DNA of 64,000 nt from Ceriagrion tenellum (lineage: Eukaryota; Arthropoda; Insecta; Odonata; Coenagrionidae), in the NCBI GenBank assembly GCA_963169105.1, contig OY720634.1, positions 114,922,430-114,986,429 of the forward strand, written 5' to 3'. The notes below the pieces were generated by a model, which was not told the DNA's origin, searched no databases, and saw only the letters and a list, made by a program, of their open reading frames with translations. The stretch's first letter is position 1, and every line of letters starts with the position of its first letter. Shown here piece after piece: positions 37,606 through 50,353 of the stretch. The position numbers and the translations under genes are program-made.

Positions 37606-39084
37606 TCATACCTTACCAAAATTAACGGAATGTCTGCCTCTAGCCGTACTACTTCGGAGATATTTTCCAACAAATACCAGTAATTTTCCATGATAATGGT
37701 CCGGGTATACCTTACAGGGAGACTTTATCTTAGAAATGAGGAATTTTTAACGCATAGGTATCGTCAGAAACTTAACAATGTGCACCTAGTTTGTTTTTTC
37801 AACCACTTGAAAAATAAGCCAATTATTTACCGAAGAAAGTTTTACAGGATTCCAAAAAATACCTTTCCAAGAGAAAGCTTTTTCCTCGAACGGGCCGAAA
37901 AAATGAATCAAACTAAAGACTTGTATGGATATATTTTTTTTAATTACGAAGAAGTTCAGCTATGTGAAACTATATTTTTGCACCATCGATATGAAAAATA
38001 TTATCGTCAAACTTCTTAGAACTACTTAAACAAAAAAAATCACTCAAATATTGACTCTATTATGACAAGGACAAATCTCGCTCAAACTACCTTAAGGGTT
38101 ATGTGAAAATCAAAGCTTCTTATTAACCTAATTCTCATTTTGGCAAGTTCTTGAAATAGATCTCTCTTATTGCCCATTCCCTTTTCTTTTACTCTTCCAG
38201 AAATTCTTCATTTTATGACTCATGTGCAAAAGCCCCCTACTACCTGTCATTGGGGCACCTCGTGGGATAGTTCGTTGATACATAACTTGGTTTCAAGTGG
38301 TCATATTTGTTAAGCAGAAACTATAAAAGGGCAAATAACGACCCTTTATTGTAATCTAAGAAGGAGTACCATTAATTCAACCAAAGTAGTTTTAGTAGGA
38401 GGTAGATAAGGTGGTTAGACCAGGCAATGAGCAGCGAAAGGATTCTGTCGGCCATAATATGGAGGAGGTTGTTGAGTATTCGGGGAAACAATAGTAAAGT
38501 CATAATGGTCGGGATGAAGAGAGGCAGAACGTATGCTGAGATGAAAAATAAAATTGTGTTAGAAAATGAGAACCTTAATTCGCAAACACCTAGAGGATAT
38601 TTACTCCCTTCCGTTTAAACCAACCTTCGCCGGTAGATTACCGTAATTGTAATTATACAGAGGAAGGTATAAGTGAATAATATAGGAACTCTGGAACTTA
38701 AATGGGATGCAACGTAAACCGATCTAAATCACCATTTCGATGATGTGAGCCGTACGACCTATAATATCCATGGAGGAATGAAAAATGGAAGTATACATTT
38801 ACAGTTACAGTGTAAATAAAAAAATAGACACGGAACATTTTTTCTGGTTCTCACTCTTTTGGACTAGGTCAGCCATTCCCAACAGAGGAAAAGTTGATTG
38901 GAAGTAAGGTAACAGGCTAGTTAAAAGTTCGCAGCCAAAAACATTTGCGACCGGAAGTCTCTTTTTGTTCATCTTCGTTGAAACATGTAAGCATTAGGCG
39001 AGATCACAAAAAATAAGATGACTTAATTGCGAGATAGATTAGGGCTGTGCAGTCATTTTTTACGTTTAACTCATACACAGTACA

Positions 39085-39195
39085 TTAATACTACGGCCCT
39101 GAGTGGAGAACAACCCAACCAGGCGAGACTCAAACCCGCTACCCTCTGGTTAGCAGGCAAGGAAGTTACCCCTCTGGCACCGAGGGCGGCAATGC
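39085..39195 (-). repeat. tRNA-derived SINE remnant
   Basis: On the minus strand an A-box-like GTGCCAGAGGGGTAAC is followed at tRNA spacing by the B-box GGGTTTGAGTCTC. The body then continues with a CTCCACTCAGGGCC block. Confidence 0.55.
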
Positions 39196-40762
39196 TCCGA
39201 GAATAAGAGAGAAAGTGATTTCAGTAGGTATGAACCGACTCTCAATCAATTTGTCTATAAATCTGGGAATTTTGGCAATCGATTGGAGGTATAAGGTATC
39301 CTGATGGCCGAGTTTCAAAAACTCTTTCCAAATCCATTCTTTGTTGGAACTAAGGCAAGATTCTCGTCCAAATCAACTCCCAGTAATGTTCCGTGGATAG
39401 TATTTCCGGGAACAATTGAGTTAAGTTCTATAATTTCATGGTTTAAAACTTCATAACCATGCGATATGTATAGATTTAAAAATCCTAATCTTTAATAGGT
39501 TTTATCATATTTTATACTAATAATAGATAAACACCTATTAGCTTTTACAGCACTCAAACCCAAGAATTATAGATAAAAAATTGCCGGGTGATGTAGTTTT
39601 CTAGGTCTCTTAAAAAGTGGTTGAAATAAGGCAAATCAAGTATTTTAGTGGACGATCTGTCTGATTCTAGAATACTCCGCCACTTGATTCTATGCACTCG
39701 GAAATTCACTTTCTTAATTGTGAAACTTTTTCATCATTTTTTCATCAGCGAAAGCCAATAGGTCCTGTAAATACTCCTACAATGATGGAAAATATCATAA
39801 TTAAAAATCACTGCACTACATGGCTCTGAAAACTGACAAAAAGTGGCGGAGGAGCGGCAGCCTTAAGTTCTAATATACGTCTGTACATACTAATTATTAA
39901 TATAAGTATTTCCACTTCTACGGATTATATCAAGATGAGTTTACACCGTGGCCAACGTCTTTTTATGGTGGTCAATTTTATCATAGCTAGCAATTGAACT
40001 ATAACATAAAATAGGGAAGCTAAACCAACGCCAACGTCCGCTTAAATCATGCGACACCGGATACAAAGAATTGCTAAGCAACACTTCTACGACAATGAAA
40101 CATTTTCGTTTTCCATTCTAAATGATAAGTTGAAACTATCTCACGACAATTTACTATTCCAAGGATACAAGAACATGCACTGTGCTTCTATTTATTGGTT
40201 TTCACGAAATAAGCAATGGGAATATGTTGTACTAAGGTAAAATATTCGGCAGAGGTTATTAAATGCCAAAATTCCACAACTGCCTACTTAGAATTACAAT
40301 ACCATGGAAGTATTTAGCAAACATCTTCGAAATAATGAGCAGTATGCTGATTGTTATCATATGGGTGAGCTGTTTAAAAAGTGTGAAGGATATTAGTCCT
40401 GGTGATGTTCTTCATTTTAACTTCAATCGATGGCACTTATAAATTATTAATATCTGAAACATTAGAGATTTGTCAAGTTAAAATTAGAATCATATTACAA
40501 AGTTAGCCCACATACTTATGTTTAAGAACGATAATTCTCACACTCCCGACCAAGACTTACTGATGGAGATAATACTAACCGTTACAGACGGCAAGACTAA
40601 AAAAGATATTATTTCGAGATTCGTTCGTAGCTCAATTTTTCTAGCAAATATTTGTTCAATTTTTCTATAACGTAACATGTAAATTTATTTATTCCCTAAA
40701 ATATTATCATAAATATTAGATAAGTTAAACAATGCCTAATTCTCTCCATTTTTACATTGCAG

Positions 40763-41602
40763 TGACCACGAGTATGAGCCCGTGGCGGCCCCACCCCCGC
40801 GCCCCGTCCCCCCTCCCGTATTCCTTGGCTGGGAGGCAGACGAAGATCCAGAGGAGATGAAGCAGCGACTGGAGTCTGCGACGGCGGACGGCAGCCGAGA
40901 GGAACTCGAACGGCAGTTCCTGCATTCGGGCCTTGATGACGACCCGGGCCCTCCGCCCGTGGACGGCGCGGGCGAGGAGGAGGCCATGGAGGAGATACAG
41001 GGCACGCCCCCCTCGCCCTCGCCCCCCTCCCTCTCCCGCACGCCCACGACCGAGTCCAGGACGGACTGCGAACTGACCACCAGCCAGGTGGATTCCTCGG
41101 GACTGGAGGAGCTCCCTCTGAGGCGCGGGGCCCGCGGAGGCGCCCAGAAGACTGGGGGCGGAGTCGGCCCCATCACCACGACCATCAAGAGGAAGATCCG
41201 CAACCAGGCGGGCCGCCTCCGCACCAAGATGCGCTCCATCCCGAGGCCCACGTTCAAGGTGCCCGAGAGCCTGATGAGGGTCGGCAAGGGAGGTGGTGGT
41301 GGTGGTGGCGGTGCCCCGGCCGCCACGCCCGAGTCGACCACGGCCGCATCGACGACGCAGGACTCGGCCTCTTCTGCGGCCGACACGATGGAGAGGCCAC
41401 TGAGGGTGGAGAAGAAGCGGACGGCCGCGCAACTATTCGACTTCCGAACTTATCCGAGGATATTCGAGAGGAAGCTGAAGGCAAGGGGGGAGTTCTTTTC
41501 AAAGAGGGCTTCGTCCTCTGGCAACGAGGACAGCGGAGCGGGGATCGGGTCGGGCCCGCCTCCCAGGAAGAAAATGCCCTTCGGGACGCGATGGGCTCAC
41601 AG
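40763..41602 (+). CDS. Large tail-anchored protein, exon 2
   Basis: Flanked by a TTTACATTGCAG acceptor and a GTGAGA donor, entering and leaving in phase 2. It encodes residues 3-281 (numbering from the ATG at 24937). The start DHEYEPVAAPPPRP is followed by an acidic, Ser/Thr/Pro-rich stretch. Then comes a basic cluster, TIKRKIRNQAGRLRTKMRSI leading into PRPTFKVPESL, with a poly-Gly run encoded by GGT repeats, and at the end FDFRTYPRIFERKL and a lysine/arginine-rich segment. The basic cluster and the aromatic FDFRTYPRIF motif are the least biased parts and the best probes for homologues. GC is far above the flanking introns. No enzyme domain is visible. Confidence 0.85.
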
Positions 41603-43619
41603 GTGAGACACACTCGACCTATAGGTTGGTTAATGGCTTCTTAACTACTCTCAATGGCCGATCGGTGGTCTCACTATCTCCATGGCTATTCAAACTTTGA
41701 TATTTGGATGACAAGAATTAACTTGTTGCTCCAAAATTGTTCCAATTGAATGACGCACGTTTTGTAACGATGTGGCATAACTATGACACTCATGGGCAGC
41801 AGCGTGTAGTATAATCACACAGCATAAGAGTGCATGGTGATATTGTAACGATAGATGATGAGAAAACCACAATAATTCATGGCAATGTGGAAATATATCC
41901 TTAATACCATATCAATCCAAGATATATCATTTTTATTAAGTACTCGGTTCAGTAAGTAGTGATATTGGCGGAATTTTACTCGATGAAATAACGATACGAA
42001 ATTTATTTTCTCTAACTCAACTTTTCCTAACTTTTTTATTTTCGTACTCTTATAGTAAACCATTTCCAAATATCCAAGCCCTGATGTTTGAGAAATGTTA
42101 GTTATTTACTGCTGTTTTAACCTTGAATTCACTATAGCTAAAATATTTTCGCGTACCACAAAACCGTCAAGCATGTAACCCTTAATATTCGCCACGGGAG
42201 GATAATTGATACTCCAAACATCAAAGTGTGGATTACGGATGCTCAACATGCCCAATCGCTTCCTCGTTGCTTTTCGCGAAATTTCATGTTTGGCTCATTA
42301 AAAAATTATCCTTAGCAGGTTCAGTTACAGAATCATAGTTAAGAATTTTACTTTCACTAAAAATCAAATGCGAGTTCTGATGAGTATTTTTCTACTTCAC
42401 TATTCTAAAAAATATGCTACAGCAAATGAACTCTGGGAAAACCTCTAGAGTAATAGACCAGAAAGTAATTCATGGTCACTCGTAGGTTCTCTTTCATTAG
42501 GCCCTTTCACAAGAGGCGTATATTCCCGAGAGTAGAAGTGAGATCAGACTCCCAAGTGTGATCGCGTCGTGCAGACGAGTAAATTTGCTCCAATGCACGA
42601 ATAAATTTCCGCAAAATTGGCTCTGAGTGCTTTTTTTTACATGCAAATTCATGCATGTTACCCGCAGCAGTCCATTATTCGCATTCGCAGGCCTTTTATC
42701 CGTATGTTTTAAATTCGCTGAGGCTAATGGTAATATCAAAAATCAAATTGGCATTAAAAAAAGTAAAAATATACATTTTTGAAGGGTTTGAATTATGTGT
42801 GTGAAACCGGTTCTGCAATATAAAAGAATAAACTTTATTCCATAAAAATAAATTAGACATTATAATATTGTGTTAATGTCGATTTATAGTTTTTAGCGTA
42901 ACCTTTAAATGGATTTACACTAAGTAAACCATTTATCTTTGCAATCATGACTTAGCTATGACTGATATAGTGCTTTGCTGGAGTATCTTCGTAGGAGATC
43001 GCTTTTGGACAGCCCGTCGGATAAAGTCATTAATCCTCCCAACGTATCGATGAAGCATTCTTTCCTCAAAACTTTGGGAGACACGAAGAACCTTTACCCG
43101 ATTTTAAGCCTGAGAGACATTAATTCAAATCTATTTTCTGTCGGAATAGTGTGGTTCTAACTCAATGTGTGGAGTGACCAAAATACTCACCTATCTCAAC
43201 AACCCAGCCGGAATTCCATACCGATCTAGGCGGTTGGTCTGGTAGGTACGGGGGGGCGGGGGTTGGATGGGATCAATCCGCTACACACTGCACAGAGTTT
43301 ATTTTCCGCCATGTCATAGGTGACTGTAAATAATTGTTTCCCTGCAAAAGTGTTTTCAAGAATTTAACTCTTTTTTTCCACAGATCTGATTCATTGAAGT
43401 ACTAGAATCTCAATGGCATCAAATATATTCGATGTATTTTTAGAATGAACGTGGAAATGCCCATGTCTCACAATAGCCTTTTAACAATTAATTTATGCCC
43501 AGCGAAAAAGGCATTATCAAAATATTAATTTCAAAATATCGAATTATCCCCCTTCCCCGTGCAATATTCGTATCCACGCTACTGCTAGCTGATAGTAAGT
43601 GGCCATTCACTTCTCGCAG
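41603..43619 (+). other. Intron 2 of the large gene (2.0 kb)
   Basis: AT-rich, GT-AG. I see no gene or clear mobile element in it. Confidence 0.7.
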
Positions 43620-44043
43620 GTTCTCCGACATCCGCTACGCGGATGACGAGGAGGCAACGGGGTCCCCCGCGAGGGAGAACGGGAGCACGAGCAGCCTCCG
43701 AGGCAGCGCCCCCGGGGGCAGCTGGAGCGGGGGCAGCTTGGGCGGACAGGAGGCGAGCGGGTCACCGCCAGACGGCGGGCGGCCCGGCGTCCTCGAGGAG
43801 ATCGACGCAGACGAGTTCTTCCTGAGGGAGAAGGGCTTGAGCCGAGACGACGTGCGGCGCGGCGAGGAGATCTCGTCCGAGATCCGGGACGCCCTGCGGC
43901 CGCAGGCGACGGCGGACGACGAGGGAGACGCGGGGGTGGAGAGGAGGATGAGGAGGGCGGAGGAGGAGGAGCAGAGGCGACGCCGGGAAGAGGAGGAGGA
44001 GGAGGAAGAGATGGAGATGGAGGAGGAAGATGAAATGGTCGAG
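43620..44043 (+). CDS. Large tail-anchored protein, exon 3
   Basis: The first G completes Arg from exon 2, and the exon then reads FSDIRYADDEEATGSP. It leaves in phase 0 at GAG|GTATGC. It encodes residues 283-423, a Gly/Ser-rich disordered segment, the more ordered IDADEFFLREKGLSRDDV, and a highly charged Glu/Arg run ending EEEEEEEEMEMEEEDEMVE, which probably forms a single alpha-helix or coiled coil. The aromatic-acidic FSDIRYADDEE sequence at the exon 2-3 junction is a conserved-looking patch. The exon is preceded by a TTCTCGCAG acceptor. Confidence 0.85.
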
Positions 44044-44119
44044 GTATGCGTGGAGGGAGGCTCACTCCACCTTCGGAAGAGAAACGATTCTCTCCGCGGG
44101 ACATTTCATTTATTTTGAT

Positions 44120-44297
44120 ATTTATTCTGGGCGAAATTAGGGCTATAAAGCCCTCTCTTACATTTCACCCTGTCACTTCACATTAACACCCAACTCATGC
44201 CTTGGATGGAAGAAACCCACCCCACAGGTTGGACTCGAACCCAAGACCTTTGGATTAACAGACGAGGACTCTACCCCGCCGCCACCGGCAAATGATA
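44120..44297 (-). repeat. tRNA-derived SINE in intron 3
   Basis: On the minus strand the head has an A-box-like GGCGGCGGGGTAGAGTCC and the B-box GGTTCGAGTCC at tRNA spacing. A body of about 100 nt follows, with an AATAAAT-rich end. The SINE lies about 75 bp after the exon 3 donor, in opposite orientation to the gene. Confidence 0.7.
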
Positions 44298-44939
44298 ACC
44301 AGATATCACATCCTCCGTGGATAATGGAGGAGGCGTAACATTTTCAGCGTACATGGCAAGAATTTGAGTTGTAGCTCAATTTTTAGAACAAACATTTTGC
44401 GTCTTTTCCTCAGTCTTGCCACAGATAGATGTATTATGTTCGTGACATAAACAGATTATTATTCATGATGATTACTCGTTCCGCTATTTTTCACAAACTT
44501 CTCACTCTGGGAAGACCTAGCAGTTATTCAGTTCGAATCGCCGAATGCGTTTTTTAAAGGGCCAAAATTATTCACCTCAAGCAGCCTGACGCAGATTTAT
44601 GATAGGGGAAAGAATGATGTTAGAGGAAGGGGTAGATCGAGAAAGTCTATGTGAATAATGTGTAAAATATTCTTTGGATAAGAAATATTAGGAGTATCAA
44701 GAACAGGAGGGAGTACATAAAGCAACGTAAAACTGATGACACATTCTAGGATTGGGCAGTTAGGAGGAAATTATTGAAACAGTGTCTGCTTCCCATTGAC
44801 TGAATTTAAGTGTATCAAACTTTTTCACTTTGTCTTCAAGAAAAGAAACGACGAGATTGGCATTAAACCCAACTGTGCCGGTATTATTGAACGAAGAAAA
44901 TTGACGGTTGTCCAATAATTGCATTTATAAATGATATAG

Positions 44940-45078
44940 TACGAAGTCACTCGAGCGGTGCAATAACACCAAGGGTTGAAATTTGCCATGGAAAAATCAT
45001 TTGACTTGACCGGGATTCGAAACCGGATCTCCTAATTGCCGGTCAGGTGTGTTATCTAGTTACACCACCAAGCCAACT
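44940..45078 (-). repeat. tRNA-derived SINE in intron 3, second
   Basis: On the minus strand GGCTTGGTGGTGTAACTAGA (A-box) and GGTTTCGAATCCCGG (B-box) are separated by a normal tRNA distance. It is well preserved, so the family may have been active fairly recently. Confidence 0.7.
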
Positions 45079-45434
45079 TCCTTCAAGGCGAATTTCGATG
45101 GGGGTTTATGCGAACTCGATGTTCACGCCTCAAGTCTACATTTTGGCACATGAGACGATAGTCGTGCTTACAAAGCCACTTTCGTGGTGGATATGTGTAA
45201 ACCCAACATTGTCCTCCCAACATCCATGTCATTTGAAAATGAAATGGAATTAATGTAAGTATGAGTAATTATTCGTTCCGCAGCCCTTCTAAGAGTCCAT
45301 CTCACCGTCCTATTTTGCTGCGTCATGAAACTTGACTCTCCAGTTCCCTAAGGCAGTGGGAGAAACGGTTCTCGTATTTTCAACTTTCATGGCCGATTCG
45401 CTTCCCTTACCTCCTCAATCCCCTCACAGCCCTG

Positions 45435-45590
45435 AGGCTTGGGTTGCTGAAGTGGCCAGAGTACTAGCCAACCATTCCGTGAGGCCAAGTTTAATTCCCG
45501 ACGGTGGCAGAGATATTTCGGAGGCAAAGTGGTCCCTCCTAGGGTGCTGAAAACGCGTCAAATACAGCACTTACTCCATCGTTTGTGACG
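45435..45590 (+). repeat. tRNA-like SINE in intron 3, third
   Basis: GTGGCCAGAGTACTAGCC (A-box-like) and AAGTTTAATTCCCGACGG (B-box-like) lie at tRNA spacing. The open frame at 45332-45550 across it is coincidental. Confidence 0.5.
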
Positions 45591-46890
45591 TTTAACTACG
45601 AATCTCTGGGCGCCAATTTTGGAGAACAAGCAGACACCGACGCTAGGTTTCCCTATACCCTTCTTCCATTCCCCAAATAATCCTTTCCTAACCACCTTAA
45701 TATCTTCATGGCGTATATGAAATCAGCTGTTGGTTGCCAGCCTTGATTATGTCTTTTCATTACAGCCTTCGCTGGTAAAAGTAGAGAAAATGAGGGTGAG
45801 AAATGTGGAATGTTATTTATCACATAATTCACCATCCAGATCAGCGGTTCCCAGACCGGTGTATGGGATAGGAGGTTTGGGGGTAATGGGAAGGGTCATG
45901 TAACTTGTTGATGGATGCACGGTAAACAAAATCACATTCTGCAGGGGTTCAGCAATTACGGGAATTGGGAATTAATTGGGAAAGGCCCTAAATATGGCTA
46001 CGTAAGTCGCTGCAGGTTGGATGCCTCAGGTAAAGTTAAATCGAAAAATAGGGCTTTGTGATATGAAGTGGCTTGGGTTAATTTTTTACGGTTATTCCGA
46101 TGGTAAATAATGAAATAGACTACTTATAGACTAGCAGATGCATTACAGGTAATTTACAATGTTGAAAGTCATAAGTAATATTGCTTCATCGGCTTCTGTG
46201 TCACAATTCAGGATTTACTAAGTTTTTCATAAGCTAGAATTGAAAAGAGACCTACTTACTAACTTGTACAAGATATTAGCGAAGCTAAACACCCAGTCTT
46301 ATATAGTCAAAATAAAATATATCTTAGATGGAGAACTCTTCGTCAGGGAGACTCAGAAAGGGATTTTTAACCTTTGCATTAAACACCTAACAATTTCATT
46401 AACTCTATTTGGACTCTTCTACAATGAAAACCGACTCGGGCATGTCCAAAAGATAGTCGAGCATTAGGCAATAAAATAAGCAAGAAAGTAAATACTTGCA
46501 CATATAATATTAAAAATTTCATTCCACATTCGATGGGAAAATATTTTACAATATTATTCCGTCGAATTACAATCACCACATTGACTCGTGTAGTACTATA
46601 TACCACAAAATGATTTTCTTTAACCACAGGGTGAAACAATCGAATATTTAAACATATTTAATTTACATATTGGATGCATATGTAAATGGCTTAAAATTTC
46701 GTAATAATTTTCCATAAAAAATCTTTTTGTAATAGGAAAATGATAAATTGATTATCTCAATCTTCTTTAATTTCATCATAAACTTACCTCGAAATAAATT
46801 GCCTGAATAAGACATTTTGACGAAAATATCTAATTTCGGATGCCTATCATCTCCTCATAAAAACACCTGACAATTTATTTTCGTTGCAAG

Positions 46891-47111
46891 GTGGAGATGA
46901 CACCACCACAGAGGCCATCCAGGCGGTCGACTTCGGCAAGCCGGCATGTGGTCATTGACCAGGGGTTCATGACCTTCCCGCCACAGCGCCCCTTCCGTCG
47001 GAAGGGCAAGATCGTGAGGGCGGGAGAATGCGAAGACGTCGCTCCGTTGGAGAGAGGCGAGGAGGAGGAAGAGGTGGAGGAAGAAGTGGAGGAGGATGAA
47101 GAGCCTCAAAG
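46891..47111 (+). CDS. Large tail-anchored protein, exon 4
   Basis: It enters in phase 0 after a TTTTCGTTGCAAG acceptor and leaves in phase 2 at GTGAGC. It encodes residues 424-496: a basic proline-rich start (VEMTPPQRPSRRSTSA), the less biased HVVIDQGFMTFPPQRPFRRK, and an acidic end (EEEEEVEEEVEEDEE). The phrase VVIDQGFM recurs as VVIDGAIM at the start of exon 5, which suggests an internal exon duplication. Confidence 0.8.
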
Positions 47112-48299
47112 GTGAGCAGGGCGAAGCAACTTTTAAATTATGAACGGCGATTAACCCTTAGGGGTTAATGTGTGCAGAAGTAAGGTTGGCATATTCCTCA
47201 TGAAAACGTTCATCCAGAAAACATTTTTCACCAAAGTCTAGACTATTCGTGATTCGAATAGATTTTGCCTTTTTTTCTGATAGATATAACGATTAAGGAT
47301 TTACCTCCGTAAAAAGGTTCCTATATAAATGTTTCTAGAATTTAATCATTCTCGAGGTAGAGAATCGTAAAAAAAAAAATTTCAAAGGATAAGGTGGAAT
47401 TACAGGCGGCTCTTACAAGATAGAAGTATACAGGGGAATTTTTAGGATCATTTCAGATTCATACTGGTTTTTTAAATCACCATTAATTATATAAATCTGA
47501 CGAGTAATTAATACAATGTATATTTGCACACCAGTTCTAACTCAACATGATACCTCATTCACTTGAGGCGAAATTTGATAAATGATTCGCCAGAAAACAT
47601 GGACAGTAACATTGACATTGCATCTTAATAATTTTGAAAACATAATTACCAATGAACGCTACCTTCATGACGCGCATATTCCATGAATAGGGTAACATGT
47701 GCACCTATTTAACTTTAGCATTAAGATTTCATTGTTACTTTCTTGAATATTTCGTAATAGCATATGACTGAACTAATATAAGAGTATCATTGGTATCTGG
47801 AGTAACTTTTTTTTTACTCGTTAGATGGAAAATTATTTTGCGCATTTCCAAAATCGATGAAGTCATGGCTTTGTCCTTAAGAACATTCATTATTTCTTTT
47901 GAGAAAAATTCAATGGATGAACTCGTGGAGGGATGGGTGGACTGATATATTTCCTTAACATCCCATGTACTTAGAGAAATTTTCAATTTTATGAATTGGT
48001 AGATACGCATCGCTCGCTAATCTGAAGTTCAACCGAATAAATTATCTGAACAGTAAAGTAACTTAACAAATTTTCACAAGAGGTTTGTTGTCGACCGATT
48101 TCATCGCTAGGGCGACAAAATCAGGTACGACAGAATATGATGGTTTTGATCGAAAACAGTTAAATCTATTGAAAAAATTTACGGTTACTTCACTGATTCA
48201 GTCAACATAAATGTTCACCCAGTTAATCCTCAAAATTTTTAGTTCAATAAATGGGTAAAATTAAATATTACTTATACCTCTATTCTCTAATAATTAAAG

Positions 48300-48759
48300 G
48301 TGGAGAAACGGGAGGCCCGTGGTGATTGACGGGGCCATAATGGCGGAGAACCTCGTGAGGGACGAGTGGGAGGAGGGCTGGGGACGGAAGGAGGAGGAGG
48401 TGGAGGAGGAGAAAGTGCTGACGGAAGGGGTGATGGCCGAGGGGGGGCGGGGCAGAATGAGGGGTCTGGAAGCCGAGGAGACAGAGGAGAAGGGTGGGGA
48501 GGGAGGCTGGAGGGGGTACGTGGGGGAGAGGCTAAGAGGGTGGCTTGGGGGCAGTGGGGAGGAGGAGGAGGCGGAGAAACGGGAAGAGGGCGAGGAGGCC
48601 GGTGGAGGCGGGGGGGCGGCGGGGGAGGAAGAGGGCGTGACGGTGGAGCTGGCGCCCCCGATGCCCCCCAAGAGGAGGCGTCGCGCGCCCTACGAGAACT
48701 CGGCCGTCTCTCTGGACAACAGCCGCTGCATCTCCACGGAGGAGGTCCGCATGGAGGAG
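48300..48759 (+). CDS. Large tail-anchored protein, exon 5
   Basis: The first G completes Arg, the exon then reads WRNGRPVVIDGAIMAENLVRD, and it leaves in phase 0 at GAG|GTGAGC. It encodes residues 498-650. Most is an extremely purine-rich Glu/Gly segment, and a compact end reads PPMPPKRRRRAPYENSAVSL and DNSRCISTEEVRMEE. The arginine cluster could act as a nuclear-localisation or membrane-proximal basic patch. The acceptor TAATTAAAG has a weak pyrimidine tract, but frame and phase support it. Confidence 0.8.
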
Positions 48760-50353
48760 GTGAGCACATGTCGACAGCACGAGCGAATGAAGGACACCAA
48801 GAATTTCAACGGGGCCTTTTCCCATCACCTGGCACAGGGGGTGGTAACAAAGGGGGGGAAGGGTGGGGCTACGGTAAACTGCCCCTGAAATATTGCAAAG
48901 GGCGCCAAAAAGTGTTAAGAAGGGGGTGCAGATGGTGCTCTCGTTTAATATGACACCCCAAAGAGACGGGGCATCGGCTCTAGCGAAAGCTGGCAACTGA
49001 ATCGGATAACCTCAATGCGGAGTGTGAAAATAACGAATCATAGAATTTCGGAAGGATTGCTTAAAGCCAAACAAAATTTATTTGAAGGGGGGCGCCATAC
49101 GGCTGCGTGGGAGGCAAAACGCTGAATCCCTTACGCCGCTGGCCTGGTAGCATCCATCATGGCCATCCATCCACGCCGAAGTGGCGGCGGCTTAAAGTCT
49201 TCGCCAGAGAAACTAAGGGTCGAGTACTCTAGCACCTTTGAGTGGGTTTTTCATCATCCAGGGAGGGCACTTTCTTAGGTTTCAAAACGGGCCTCAGAGA
49301 TGGTTAGTGACGACGATTCAATGGCTGAGGCAATTATCGTCTTCACGGAATGGTCTTCATATTATGATGACGATGACAGTCTTAGCTTTCGAAAAGTTGG
49401 AGGTAACCATCTTTTAGATACTAATTGAAAATAGAGAACGACTCCTCCCCTGCATTAGCAGAGAAAACCTGAGATCCCTCGCTATCCAGGGTATCTGCGA
49501 CGGTGAAATCACCTTATTGTTTGTGATAACCCCCAATGAAAAGACGTAGTGTGGCTTACGGGGTAGTTGCAACAAACAAAAAAGTAAACTACGCCCGAAG
49601 CTGCCATTACCAGGATGATAATGCGCAGGTTTTACAATTGTTGAATCGTGGATTCGAATCCTGATGTATTCGTCTACGGTGAATGTCTCGCAAGGTACTG
49701 TATCATAACCTAACACTTGAAAAAGCAAGCATATAGTGACGCCATAATGACGACGAAACGTTTGTCCACCAAAATGTTGAAAACTCGGGAAGAACCTGAA
49801 AAATTTAGAAATATGCAAACAACAATGATGAAAACGAGAGGTTAATAAGATAATAAATAAGATAAACGCAGCTCAAGGTTTTGCTAAGCCAAACCAAGGT
49901 TCAGAATGAGTGTCTCTTGAGCGCTGACAACTATTTGGCGTTAGACAATGTGACTTCTCAATTGCGGAAATGCCACAATCGTAACAAATTAACACCAATC
50001 GTAAGAAACAAAATAATCACTAGACAAGCTTAAAATATCACGGGAATCAACGAGTGACATGGCTGTCTGCACTTAGGAACAAAGATTATAACACTGAGGA
50101 ACAATATCCATATCTATGAGCACCCTCAGAGGCATTATATTTCAACTGGATAGATTTAAAGTTGAATTTTATTTGCATTGGTCAGATTCTAAATTACACC
50201 TCTCGTGTGAAAACACATATAGAAATATCAACATTATAATCCGAAACCTCCAACGCAAAATCGTGTTTGTATGGAATGCAAACTCGATGATGTTAGGATA
50301 TATGGTGCTTTTATTTGAAATAAAAACTTTAATATAACTAATTTCTCTCGCAG

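Larger units (their letters stand above)
35246..38091. mobile_element. piggyBac-like non-autonomous element, copy 2, split by a LINE
   Basis: It is flanked by perfect TTAA on both sides (35242-35245 and 38092-38095) with ends GGCAGTTTAAGCGA and TCGCTCAAACTACC. The parts 35246-35312 and 37606-38091 align with the element at 11237-11909. An RTE-type retrotransposon interrupts it from about 35313 to 37605. The original length was therefore about 550 bp. Confidence 0.75.
24942..40762 (+). other. Intron 1 of the large gene (15.8 kb)
   Basis: A GT-AG intron between phase-matched exons. Its first 1.5 kb is G-rich or C-rich, with long homopurine and homopyrimidine runs. The rest is AT-rich and holds the tandem hairpins at 34641-34758, the nested transposons at 35246-38091 and a SINE near 39085. 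No other exon with conserved phase was found. Confidence 0.6.

Noticed and set aside
37690..38019. 109-codon plus-strand open frame
   Set aside because: It lies inside the piggyBac-like element and is not preserved in the copy at 11237-11909.
40736..41613. Long open frames antisense to exon 2 of the large gene
   Set aside because: They mirror a GC-rich coding exon and lack domains or splice support; exon 2 itself is fixed by phase with its neighbours.
44990..45078. A functional tRNA gene
   Set aside because: A- and B-boxes are present, but the acceptor stem does not pair and a SINE body follows.
48287..48996. Large minus-strand proline-rich frames opposite exon 5
   Set aside because: They are the complement of Glu/Gly codons; low complexity, and no start or splice support.
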